Origin: RUG13091 sp045113315
GTDB lineage: Bacteria > Bacillota_I > Bacilli_A > RFN20 > CAG-826
Reading direction: 5' to 3'
Assembly: GCA_045113315.1 (NCBI GenBank)
Contig: JBGUIX010000011.1
Coordinates: 1 to 7,963, forward strand
DNA: 7,963 nt
Shown here: positions 1 to 6,004 of the stretch, one piece after another
Numbering within the stretch: the stretch's first letter is position 1
Layout: each line of letters starts with the position of its first letter
Made by a program: the position numbers and the translations under genes
The notes under the pieces: model-generated
Told to the model about the DNA's origin: nothing
Databases searched by the model: none
Seen by the model: the letters and a program-made list of their open reading frames with translations, nothing else

Positions 1-2
1 AT

Positions 3-131
3 TATATTAATTGGAATGGTAAAGCTGGTAACGTAGGGATATCGGGTAGGAACTACCCAGATGGATATATATTGGAAGATATCATTCGACAATATATAAC
101 CCAGATGCTCGGTAATTCAATTGCTGAGTAG
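3..131 (+). CDS. C-terminal end of an unrecognised reading frame (partial)
   Basis: A frame open from the window edge runs 42 codons to a TAG at 129-131, ending in ...RQYITQMLGNSIAE. I do not recognise the protein. Its codons (GGG, ATA, AGG, CGA, GTA, CAG, CTC) are less common in the genes downstream, which favour TTA, AGA, CGT, ATT and CCA, so it may be foreign or not coding at all. It is not the missing N-terminus of the HAD gene at 140: it has no DxDGT motif and lies in another frame. In Bacillus and relatives lgt often precedes this HAD gene, but the residues do not resemble an Lgt C-terminus. The tract also holds two inverted repeats, so an RNA or mobile-element edge is an alternative. 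Confidence 0.25.
   Translation, partial: YINWNGKAGNVGISGRNYPDGYILEDIIRQYITQMLGNSIAE
44..98. repeat. Two adjacent inverted repeats near the window edge
   Basis: The first repeat is GGGTAG (44-49) paired with CTACCC (53-58) across a 3-nt loop. The second is TATATATTG (66-74) paired perfectly with CAATATATA (90-98), with a further GAA/TTC pairing inside the 15-nt loop. Neither is followed by a T-run, so they do not look like terminators. They lie in the compositionally odd tract just before the truncated HAD gene. They could be an RNA fold, the end of a mobile element, or chance in AT-rich DNA. Confidence 0.35.
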
Positions 132-139
132 GTTCACCG

Positions 140-559
140 ATGTATCCAAAATTAGTGAAAACTTATCCTCACGTTAAAGAAGTATTAACTAGATTAAAAG
201 AAAAAGGATATAAATTAGGTATTATTACAAATAAGATTCATTCTTCCACTTTATATTGTTTGGATATATTAGATCTAAATAATTTATTTGATTGTTTAAT
301 TTGTTATGACGATGTGATAAATCCAAAGCCAAATAAAGAACCAATTCTTAAAGCCATGGAACAATTAAATGCGTCATCCTTGCAAGAAGTTTTATATATT
401 GGCGATAATAAAAGCGACTATCTAACCGCGAAAAACGCTGATGTGGACTGCGCTTTAGTGAATTGGGGTCCAAGAAAACTTGATAGTGATTTAAAACCGA
501 AAATGTTTATATCTTCATTCTTCGATTTAGAAAGGAAACTTGATGATGGAAAATTATGA
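140..559 (+). CDS. HAD-family phosphatase, PpaX/Gph-like, N-terminally truncated (probable remnant)
   Basis: The 139 residues correspond to the C-terminal two thirds of a haloacid-dehalogenase phosphatase of the PpaX (pyrophosphatase) / phosphoglycolate phosphatase type. Motif II is LGIITNK with Thr30. The motif III lysine is Lys63 in NPKPNKEP. Motif IV is GDNKSD with Asp89 and Asp93. Family members are about 210-220 residues long and begin with DxDGT, which carries the aspartate nucleophile. Here about 75-80 N-terminal residues are missing and the preceding in-frame sequence contains stops (TGA and TAA), so the product should be inactive. A weak AGG (130-132) lies 7 nt before ATG 140, but that Met is probably an old internal residue. 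The gene ends at TGA 557-559 inside the start of trxB. HAD-trxB-rapZ-whiA is a familiar Firmicutes order, which supports a former PpaX role. Sure of the family, less sure whether the cause is decay, insertion or assembly error. Confidence 0.7.
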   Translation: MYPKLVKTYPHVKEVLTRLKEKGYKLGIITNKIHSSTLYCLDILDLNNLFDCLICYDDVINPKPNKEPILKAMEQLNASSLQEVLYIGDNKSDYLTAKNADVDCALVNWGPRKLDSDLKPKMFISSFFDLERKLDDGKL

Positions 560-1457
560 GGCAATTATCTTAGGGGCTGGTCCATGTGGTATTGGAGCTG
601 CACTTAAACTTAAAGAAGCAGGAATTAATTTTGCTATTATCGATGGTGGCACTCCCGGTGGTAAAGTGAATATCGCTCCTCGTGTGGATAATTATCCAGG
701 ATTTAAAGAGATTCCTGGTCCGGATTTAGCTTTTAAATTATTCGAAAGATTAACAAATAATGATATTTCTATCACCGCGGATAATATCCTTTCTTTAGAA
801 AAAGAGGGAGACTTGTTTATCTTAAAAGGTGAATACGGTGAATATAGCGCAAAAACTGTTTTAATTGCGACAGGCACAAAAGAAAGAAAAGTTGGATTAG
901 AAAGAGAAGATGAATTATTTGGCCATGGCTTATCTTATTGTGCTTTATGTGATGGACATTTCTTTAAAGGAGAAGATGTCATGGTTATCGGTGGTGGTAA
1001 CGCCGCTTTAAAAGAGGCTATTTACCTATCTCATATCGTCAAACATTTATATGTCATTCATCGTCGTAATGAATTTAGAGGATCTAATAATTTAGTCGAA
1101 GAATTAAAAAAGAAAGAAAATGTCACCATTCTTACTCCTTATATTCCTATTAAATTCTTAGGCGAAGATAAAGTTAGTGGTATAGTTATCCAAAATAAAG
1201 AAACAGAAGAAACAAAAACCATCGAATTACAAGGTATCTTCCCACTTGTGGGACAAATCCCTAATACGACATTTGTAAAAATCGATAATGTCTTAGATAT
1301 TAAAGGAACAATTCCGGTGGACAAGAATATGGAAACTAGTGTGAAAGGTCTATTTGCTGGAGGAGATGTTCTTCCTCGCGATATTAGACAAATCTATCTC
1401 GCGGAACATGATGGAAATGTCGCTAGTAAGAATATGATCGAATATTTAAAGAAATAG
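543..1457 (+). CDS. trxB: Thioredoxin reductase (NADPH, FAD flavoprotein)
   Basis: Cytosolic flavoenzyme that passes electrons from NADPH through FAD and a redox-active disulfide to thioredoxin. Counting from ATG 543, the FAD Rossmann motif is GAGPCG (11-16). The redox pair is Cys133-Ala-Leu-Cys136 followed by DG. The second nucleotide fold is GGGNAA, with HRRNEFR at 173-179 matching the NADP-phosphate motif HRRxxxR. The C-terminal FAD motif is GLFAGGD (269-275), followed by RQIYLAEHDGNVAS where the family usually has an AGDG-type stretch. At about 304 residues it is full length. TTG 540, ATG 543 and ATG 546 are all possible starts; AGGAA at 533-537 best serves 543 or 546. It overlaps the end of the HAD gene, so the two were probably cotranscribed, and it ends on a terminator hairpin. 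No thioredoxin gene is in the window. A ferredoxin- or other disulfide-reductase role within the family cannot be excluded. Confidence 0.93.
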   Translation: MMENYEAIILGAGPCGIGAALKLKEAGINFAIIDGGTPGGKVNIAPRVDNYPGFKEIPGPDLAFKLFERLTNNDISITADNILSLEKEGDLFILKGEYGEYSAKTVLIATGTKERKVGLEREDELFGHGLSYCALCDGHFFKGEDVMVIGGGNAALKEAIYLSHIVKHLYVIHRRNEFRGSNNLVEELKKKENVTILTPYIPIKFLGEDKVSGIVIQNKETEETKTIELQGIFPLVGQIPNTTFVKIDNVLDIKGTIPVDKNMETSVKGLFAGGDVLPRDIRQIYLAEHDGNVASKNMIEYLKK

Positions 1458-1481
1458 GTGTTACCAAATAACACCTTTTTT
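1457..1481 (+). terminator. Intrinsic terminator after trxB
   Basis: GGTGTTA (1457-1463) pairs perfectly with TAACACC (1469-1475) across the 5-nt loop CCAAA and is followed directly by six T (1476-1481). The first G is the last base of the trxB stop codon. It should end HAD-trxB transcripts, although rapZ begins only 18 bases beyond the T-run. Confidence 0.85.
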
Positions 1482-1483
1482 GT

Positions 1484-1499
1484 TACACTTATAAGTGTA
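1484..1499. promoter_or_regulatory. Perfect 16-bp palindrome touching the rapZ start codon
   Basis: TACACTTATAAGTGTA is its own reverse complement, and its last base is the A of the rapZ ATG. As DNA it could be an operator. As RNA it would form a 6-bp stem with a TATA loop beside the start codon. A possible promoter overlaps it (TTACCA at 1461-1466, 17-nt spacer, TACACT at 1484-1489), which would give an mRNA starting almost at the ATG. That promoter is weak and is inference only. Confidence 0.45.
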
Positions 1500-2350
1500 T
1501 GAAAGAACTATATATTTTATCTGGTCCAAGTGGTAGTGGTGTTTCCTCTTCAAAATTTGTCTTTGAGGAGCTCGGCTATTATTGTGTGGATAATGCCCCT
1601 AGTAAAATTACTAAAGCATTATTAGATTCCTTCGCGGAACAAAAAAACATTAAAGGCTTTTGTTTGTTATCAAGAATTAACCATGTCAATGAAATCGTTG
1701 ACGCCGCTAAAAAGGATCAACGTTTTGTCACTAAATTTATTTTATTAACTACTGATAAGGATGAATTATTAAAAAGATATGCCTTATCTAGACATGTTCA
1801 TCCTAACACCATATTAGAAAATATATCTTTAGATAACGCGATTGATTTAGATGTGAAATTAAGCGAAAAATTATCTCCAATCGCTGATTATGAGATTGAT
1901 ACCACCCATCTAACCACTAAAGAATTAAGAATTAATTTATATAATAAATTATTAAATAAAGATACTGATAACATCACTAAAATAACCTTTATGTCCTTTG
2001 GCATTAAAAACGGCATACCACAAGGTTTAGATATGATGTTTGATGTGAGAATTATTCCTAACCCATATTGGATCGAATCTTTAGCTCACCTTAATGGTGG
2101 AGATAAAGAAGTTATCGATTACATCATGTCTTTTGATGTCACTCATGACTTACTTAAAAACATCACTGATTATTTAGATTATTTCATTCCTATTATGCAA
2201 AAAAGCGGAAGAGCCTCTTATACGATTGGTATCGCCTGTAGTGGGGGACAACATCGTTCCACATTTGTGGCTAATTATTTAAAAGAAAAATATCAAGATA
2301 AATATCACGTTGCCGTGAAACATCGTGATTCACCAGAATTAAATCATTAA
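1499..2350 (+). CDS. rapZ: RapZ/YvcJ-family protein with a degenerate nucleotide-binding loop
   Basis: RapZ proteins have an N-terminal P-loop NTPase-like domain and a C-terminal domain. In E. coli the C-terminal domain binds small RNAs controlling glmS; in Bacillus YvcJ hydrolyses nucleotides. The C-terminal half is well conserved: SFGIKNGIP, FDVRIIPNPYWI, and CSGGQHRS with GGQHRS at 249-254, ending VAVKHRD. The N-terminal half keeps LGYYCVDNAP but has SGPSGSGVSSS where the family has a GxxxxGK[S/T] loop, so Val15 replaces the catalytic lysine. The usual DVR motif and the arginine-rich RRRHP stretch are also altered (SRHVHP). Length, 283, is normal. ATG 1499 is the only start that keeps the whole loop: the upstream frame closes at TAA 1469 with no other start codon. 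There is no Shine-Dalgarno; a terminator and a palindrome sit immediately upstream. whiA follows after 1 nt. Family assignment is firm; loss of NTPase activity is inference. Confidence 0.9.
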   Translation: MKELYILSGPSGSGVSSSKFVFEELGYYCVDNAPSKITKALLDSFAEQKNIKGFCLLSRINHVNEIVDAAKKDQRFVTKFILLTTDKDELLKRYALSRHVHPNTILENISLDNAIDLDVKLSEKLSPIADYEIDTTHLTTKELRINLYNKLLNKDTDNITKITFMSFGIKNGIPQGLDMMFDVRIIPNPYWIESLAHLNGGDKEVIDYIMSFDVTHDLLKNITDYLDYFIPIMQKSGRASYTIGIACSGGQHRSTFVANYLKEKYQDKYHVAVKHRDSPELNH

Positions 2351-2351
2351 A

Positions 2352-3308
2352 ATGAAAAAAGAATCTTTTAGTAAACAAGTTAAGGAAGAACTTTGTTCTA
2401 ATACCTATACTTCCCAAGATCGTTTAAGAGCCCTTTTAGCGGCCTATATTCGTATCAATGGAACATTATCTTTTCGTGATAAGAAAAGTTATTTAACTTT
2501 ATCAACTGAAAATGCCAAGATTGCGCGTTTCATATATGAAACCATTAATCGCATTTATGAAGCTGACGCGCATTTTTCTTTTTCTAAAGGCACTAATCTG
2601 GCTAAAACTATTACTTACACAATTGAAGTTCAAGAAGCTAGTGAAACCATACTAGAAGATTTAGATATTTCCTTCTTAGAAGGAAAGATAAGCAAAAATA
2701 TCGTGAAAAATGACGATACGATATCCGGTTATTTAGCCGGTGCATTTTTAGCGAGTGGTAGTGTCAATTCTCCACACACCAGTAACTATCATTTAGAGAT
2801 TGCTGTTAATAGTGAAAACTACGCGAAGTGGTTATCAAAATTATTCGCTAAATACCACAATAGTGATATCGAACCGAAGGTTATCAAAAGAAGAGAATCA
2901 TATGTTATCTATTTCAAAAAGAGCGATCAGATATCTATTTTTCTTATTATGATTGGTGCGGTCATCTCCTGTATGGAATTTGAAAATGTCCGTGTTAATC
3001 GCGACATGATTAATTCCGCGAATCGTTTAACTAATATGGATACCGCGAATATGAAAAAGACCTATGAAACAGGTTTAAGACAAGTTAAAGAAATCAAATT
3101 AATCGATGAGAGATTAGGAATTGATAATATCTCTAATACTAAGATTAGAACTTTATGTCATTTAAGACTTGATAATGAATCTACCTCTTTAAACGATTTA
3201 GCGGGTTTAATGAGTGAAGAACTAAACACTAATATTACTAAAAGTAATATAAATCATCTTTTTAGAAGTATTCATGAACTATATTTGAGGTTAGATAATG
3301 AACGCTAG
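2352..3308 (+). CDS. whiA: WhiA-family DNA-binding protein
   Basis: WhiA is a conserved Gram-positive DNA-binding protein needed for sporulation control in Streptomyces and linked to cell division and chromosome segregation in Bacillus. The 318 residues match the family length. An N-terminal WhiA domain covers roughly 20-100 (LLAAYIRINGTLSF). The LAGLIDADG-homing-endonuclease-like core includes GYLAGAFLASGSVN at 126-139 and NRLTNMDTANMKKT at 224-237. A C-terminal helix-turn-helix lies at about 278-312 (LNDLAGLMSEEL... SNINHLFRSIHEL). There is no clear Shine-Dalgarno, and ATG comes 1 nt after the rapZ stop, which suggests translational coupling. The last 11 nt overlap the next gene. In Bacillus yvcK lies between the rapZ and whiA homologues and crh follows; neither is here. 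Confidence 0.95.
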   Translation: MKKESFSKQVKEELCSNTYTSQDRLRALLAAYIRINGTLSFRDKKSYLTLSTENAKIARFIYETINRIYEADAHFSFSKGTNLAKTITYTIEVQEASETILEDLDISFLEGKISKNIVKNDDTISGYLAGAFLASGSVNSPHTSNYHLEIAVNSENYAKWLSKLFAKYHNSDIEPKVIKRRESYVIYFKKSDQISIFLIMIGAVISCMEFENVRVNRDMINSANRLTNMDTANMKKTYETGLRQVKEIKLIDERLGIDNISNTKIRTLCHLRLDNESTSLNDLAGLMSEELNTNITKSNINHLFRSIHELYLRLDNER

Positions 3309-3516
3309 TAAACAACTTGGGATGCGTATTAAATATTTAAGAACGATGAGAAGGCTCTCTCAAGAAGATTTAGCTTTGGAATCAGGAGTAAATAAAAATT
3401 ATCTTTCTGACTTAGAAAGAGGGATGAGAAATCCCACGGTCAAAGTTCTTGAAAAGATTGCTATTGCGTTAGATATATCCTTATCGGAATTATTTAAGGG
3501 AATCGAATCATTCTAG
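3298..3516 (+). CDS. Small XRE/Cro-CI-type helix-turn-helix regulator
   Basis: A 72-residue protein that is essentially one XRE domain. GMRIKYLRTMRRLSQEDLALESGV leads into a recognition helix at about 31-41 (NKNYLSDLERG), followed by NPTVKVLEKIAIALDISLSELF. It has no effector or dimerisation domain beyond the five-helix fold, like many phage-type or self-regulating repressors. ATG 3298 is preceded by GAGG (3287-3290) at a 7-nt spacing, a better ribosome site than either rapZ or whiA has. It overlaps the whiA 3' end in another frame, so it should be cotranscribed and coupled. Its targets are unknown. A palindrome over the gap promoter lies about 60 bp downstream and is the nearest candidate. 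Similar proteins also occur as toxin-antitoxin antitoxins, but no partner gene is visible. Confidence 0.88.
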   Translation: MNASKQLGMRIKYLRTMRRLSQEDLALESGVNKNYLSDLERGMRNPTVKVLEKIAIALDISLSELFKGIESF

Positions 3517-3538
3517 ACATTTTTTATATAAAAAAGTC
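3516..3538 (+). terminator. Weak AT-rich hairpin after the XRE gene
   Basis: T6 (3520-3525) pairs with A6 (3530-3535) around ATAT, closed by GAC (3516-3518) and GTC (3536-3538) with one bulged A. No continuous T-run follows, only TTGTATTTTAATTG. It may end the rapZ-whiA-XRE transcript but is thermodynamically poor. Confidence 0.25.
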
Positions 3539-3567
3539 TTGTATTTTAATTGTTTTATCTATTTCTC

Positions 3568-3595
3568 TTGTTTTTTAATTTGCATATAGTATAAA
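3568..3595 (+). promoter_or_regulatory. Probable sigma-A promoter of the gap operon
   Basis: The -35 is TTGTTT (3568-3573) and the -10 is TATAAA (3590-3595), with a 16-nt spacer. Transcription would start near 3602, leaving a leader of about 28 nt that carries the strong AGGAGG at 3614-3619 before ATG 3630. A second -10-like TATAGT (3585-3590) is too close to this -35. Confidence 0.6.
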
Positions 3596-3609
3596 CTATA
3601 TAACGCAAA
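3579..3609. promoter_or_regulatory. Operator-like interrupted palindrome over the gap promoter
   Basis: ATATAGT (3584-3590) and ACTATAT (3595-3601) are perfect inverted arms around ATAA. The symmetry continues outward as TTTGC (3579-3583) and GCAAA (3605-3609), with three extra bases AAC on the right. It covers the -10 and the likely start site, so it is better placed to bind a protein as DNA than to fold in the mRNA. It does not match the CcpA cre, Rex or CggR patterns I know. The binding protein is unknown. Confidence 0.4.
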
Positions 3610-3629
3610 CAGAAGGAGGACATTATTAC

Positions 3630-4703
3630 ATGTCAGTTAAAGTTGCAATTAACGGATTCGGTCGTATTGGCCGTTTAGCGTTCAGACAAATGTTTGGAGC
3701 CAAAGGTTATGAAATCGTCGCGATTAACGATTTAACTTCTCCAAAGATGTTGGCTAATTTATTAAAATATGACACCGCTCAAGGTGGTTATGCTGGTGTT
3801 ATCGGTGAAGGTTTACACACCGTCAGCAGCAAAGAACCAGTTCTCGCTGAAGATGGCAAGACCGTCTTAGAACCAGGTAGCATTACAGTTGATGGCAAAG
3901 AAATTACTATCTATGCCATGCCAAAAGCTGAAGAATTACCATGGGGCAAATTAGGCGTTGATGTCGTCTTAGAATGTACAGGTTTCTACTGCTCTAAAGA
4001 AAAATCCATGGCTCACATCAGAGCTGGTGCGAAGAAAGTTATTATTTCCGCTCCTGCTGGCAAAGACTTACCAACCATCGTCTATGGTGTTAACGAACAT
4101 ACATTAACAAAAGATGATCAAGTTATTTCTGCCGCTAGCTGTACCACAAACTGCTTAGCCCCAATGGCCAAAGCTTTAAATGATTTAGCTCCAATTCAAT
4201 CCGGTATCATGAGCACAATTCACGCTTATACTGGTGACCAAATGATCTTAGATGGTCCACACAGAAAAGGTGACTTAAGAAGAGCTCGTGCTGGTGCGGC
4301 TAATATCGTTCCAAATAGCACAGGTGCGGCTAAAGCTATCGGCTTAGTTATCCCAGAATTAAATGGTAAATTAATCGGTAGTGCACAACGTGTCCCAGTC
4401 CCAACTGGTTCCACAACAATTCTCACCGCTGTTGTTAAATTTAACGGTGAATTAACCCCAGAAATGATTAACGCTCATATGAAGAGTGTTGCAAACCAAT
4501 CCTATGGTTATAACGAAGATCCAATCGTTTCTAGCGATGTCATCGGTATGAGATTCGGTTCCTTATTCGACGCCACACAAACAATGGTTTGTAAGATTGG
4601 TGAAGGCTTATATGAAGTTCAAGTTGTCTCTTGGTATGACAATGAAAACTCCTATACCAGCCAAATGGTCCGTACCATCAAATACTTTGCCGAAAATTGC
4701 TAA
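3630..4703 (+). CDS. gap: Glyceraldehyde-3-phosphate dehydrogenase, type I
   Basis: Cytosolic glycolytic enzyme that oxidises and phosphorylates glyceraldehyde 3-phosphate to 1,3-bisphosphoglycerate with NAD. The N-terminal Rossmann motif is NGFGRIGRLAFR (8-19). Asp34 in AINDLTSP favours NAD over NADP. The catalytic motif is ASCTTNCLAP with nucleophile Cys171. PHRKGDLRRARAGAANIVPNSTGAAKA and WYDNENSYTSQMVRT complete the family pattern. At 357 residues it is about 20 longer than the usual 335; the extra length lies near residues 65-82 between the two coenzyme-domain halves and moves Cys from about 150 to 171. AGGAGG at 3614-3619, 10 nt before the ATG, predicts strong translation. It is first gene of gap-pgk-tpiA, under its own promoter and a candidate operator. 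No cggR-type regulator gene precedes it. Confidence 0.97.
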   Translation: MSVKVAINGFGRIGRLAFRQMFGAKGYEIVAINDLTSPKMLANLLKYDTAQGGYAGVIGEGLHTVSSKEPVLAEDGKTVLEPGSITVDGKEITIYAMPKAEELPWGKLGVDVVLECTGFYCSKEKSMAHIRAGAKKVIISAPAGKDLPTIVYGVNEHTLTKDDQVISAASCTTNCLAPMAKALNDLAPIQSGIMSTIHAYTGDQMILDGPHRKGDLRRARAGAANIVPNSTGAAKAIGLVIPELNGKLIGSAQRVPVPTGSTTILTAVVKFNGELTPEMINAHMKSVANQSYGYNEDPIVSSDVIGMRFGSLFDATQTMVCKIGEGLYEVQVVSWYDNENSYTSQMVRTIKYFAENC

Positions 4704-4736
4704 GTTTTGATATCGGGTCGCTAAATAGGTAAAAAT

Positions 4737-4764
4737 TGGCACCTGGTTATCTGGGTGCCATTTT
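4737..4764 (+). terminator. Terminator-like attenuating hairpin between gap and pgk
   Basis: TGGCACC (4737-4743) pairs perfectly with GGTGCCA (4754-4760) around a 10-nt loop and is followed by only four T (4761-4764). An A-run upstream (4731-4735) can extend the pairing into the T-run. No promoter is evident before pgk, so partial read-through is expected. The hairpin would lower pgk-tpiA relative to gap, or protect the gap mRNA 3' end. Confidence 0.65.
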
Positions 4765-4784
4765 AATAAAAAGGAGAATTAACT

Positions 4785-6002
4785 ATGTTAACAGTTAAAC
4801 AATTAGATGTGAAAGGTAAACGCGTTATCGTTCGTGTTGACTTCAACGTCCCTCTAAAAGGTGGAGAAATTAGAGACGATAATCGTATCGTTGCGGCTTT
4901 ACCCACCATCAAAGAATTAATCGCTAAAGGGGCAAGAGTGATTTTAATGAGTCACTTAGGCAAAGTGAAACACAAAGAAGCTCCAGAAGTGGTTGAAGAA
5001 CAAAAGAAAAAGAACAATATGGCCCCAGTCGCGAAAAGATTAAGCGAATTATTAGGCCAAGAAGTGGTATTTGTCCCAGTGACACGTGGCGAAGAACTTG
5101 AAAAAGCTGCTAACGCTTTAAAAGATGGTCAAGTCTTATTGATGCAAAATACCCGTTATGAAAAAGGCGAAGAAAAGAATGATCCTGAATTAGCCGCTAT
5201 TTGGGCTAAACTCGGTGATGCCTTCGTCATGGATGCTTTCGGTAGTGCTCATAGAGCGCATGCTTCGACATATGGCATTCCTGAATTATTAAAGAAAGAA
5301 CATAAACCAGTCGCTGTCGGTTATTTAGTGGAAAAAGAAGTCGCTAACTTAACTAGATGTGTCGATGTTAAACCAAGTGACAGACCATATGTCGCGATCT
5401 TAGGTGGTTTAAAAGTCAGCGATAAGATTAAAGTTATCGATTCCTTATTAGGAAAATGTGACAAGATCTTAATCGGTGGTGCGATGGCCTTTACATTCTT
5501 TAAAGCTTTAGGTCATTCTACCGGAACCTCTCCCGTGGAAGATGATCAATTAGAATACGCTAGAAATTGCTTTGCAAAAGCTCATGGTAAGATCGTTTTA
5601 CCAGTCGATACTATCGTTGGTGATAGCTTCGATCCAGCCGAAAGAACCACAATTTCTATCTTACCTAGCGTTGATGTCCCAGAAGGATTCCAAGGTTTAG
5701 ATATCGGTCCAAAGACCAGAGAATTATTCGCTAATGAGATCAGCAAAGCGAAAATGTTATTCTGGAACGGCCCAATGGGTGTCTTCGAACAAGAAGAATT
5801 CCAAAAAGGTACTTTAGCGATTTGTGAAGCCGCTAGCGAACTTAAAGATGCCTTCACCGTTTGTGGTGGTGGCGATTCTGCGGCTGCTATTAAGCAATTT
5901 GGCTTTGCCAAAAAATTCTCTCACGTCTCAACCGGTGGCGGTGCTTCCTTAGAGATGATTGAAAATGATGGCCATTTACCAGGCATCGATGTTTTGAAAT
6001 AG
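4785..6002 (+). CDS. pgk: Phosphoglycerate kinase
   Basis: Transfers phosphate from 1,3-bisphosphoglycerate to ADP, giving ATP and 3-phosphoglycerate in the cytosol. The family signature VIVRVDFNVPLKGGEIRDD is near the N-terminus. MSHLGKVKHKE and DAFGSAHRAHAST line the substrate side. GGLKVSDKI and GGAMAFTF form the hinge region. FWNGPMG (326-332) and GGGDS (361-365) bind the nucleotide, and the protein closes with STGGGASLEM and LPGIDVL. Its 405 residues are complete and slightly longer than the usual 390-400, with extra charged residues (EEQKKKNN) after HLGK that I associate with Erysipelotrichia and Mollicutes relatives. AGGAG at 4772-4776 lies 8 nt before ATG 4785. tpiA starts 2 nt after the stop, so the two are cotranscribed. 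Confidence 0.97.
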   Translation: MLTVKQLDVKGKRVIVRVDFNVPLKGGEIRDDNRIVAALPTIKELIAKGARVILMSHLGKVKHKEAPEVVEEQKKKNNMAPVAKRLSELLGQEVVFVPVTRGEELEKAANALKDGQVLLMQNTRYEKGEEKNDPELAAIWAKLGDAFVMDAFGSAHRAHASTYGIPELLKKEHKPVAVGYLVEKEVANLTRCVDVKPSDRPYVAILGGLKVSDKIKVIDSLLGKCDKILIGGAMAFTFFKALGHSTGTSPVEDDQLEYARNCFAKAHGKIVLPVDTIVGDSFDPAERTTISILPSVDVPEGFQGLDIGPKTRELFANEISKAKMLFWNGPMGVFEQEEFQKGTLAICEAASELKDAFTVCGGGDSAAAIKQFGFAKKFSHVSTGGGASLEMIENDGHLPGIDVLK

Positions 6003-6004
6003 TT

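Noticed and set aside
100..560. UGA read as tryptophan (Mollicutes code 4)
   Set aside because: Reading TGA 129 region as Trp does not restore the HAD N-terminus because a TAA lies further upstream in that frame. TGA 557-559 serves as a normal stop, and all conserved Trp codons seen are TGG.
692..1324. Two 61-residue minus-strand frames inside trxB
   Set aside because: They are shadows of a well-conserved gene, with no family resemblance and no ribosome site.
4226..4426. Minus-strand frame inside gap
   Set aside because: Antisense shadow of the conserved GAPDH catalytic region.
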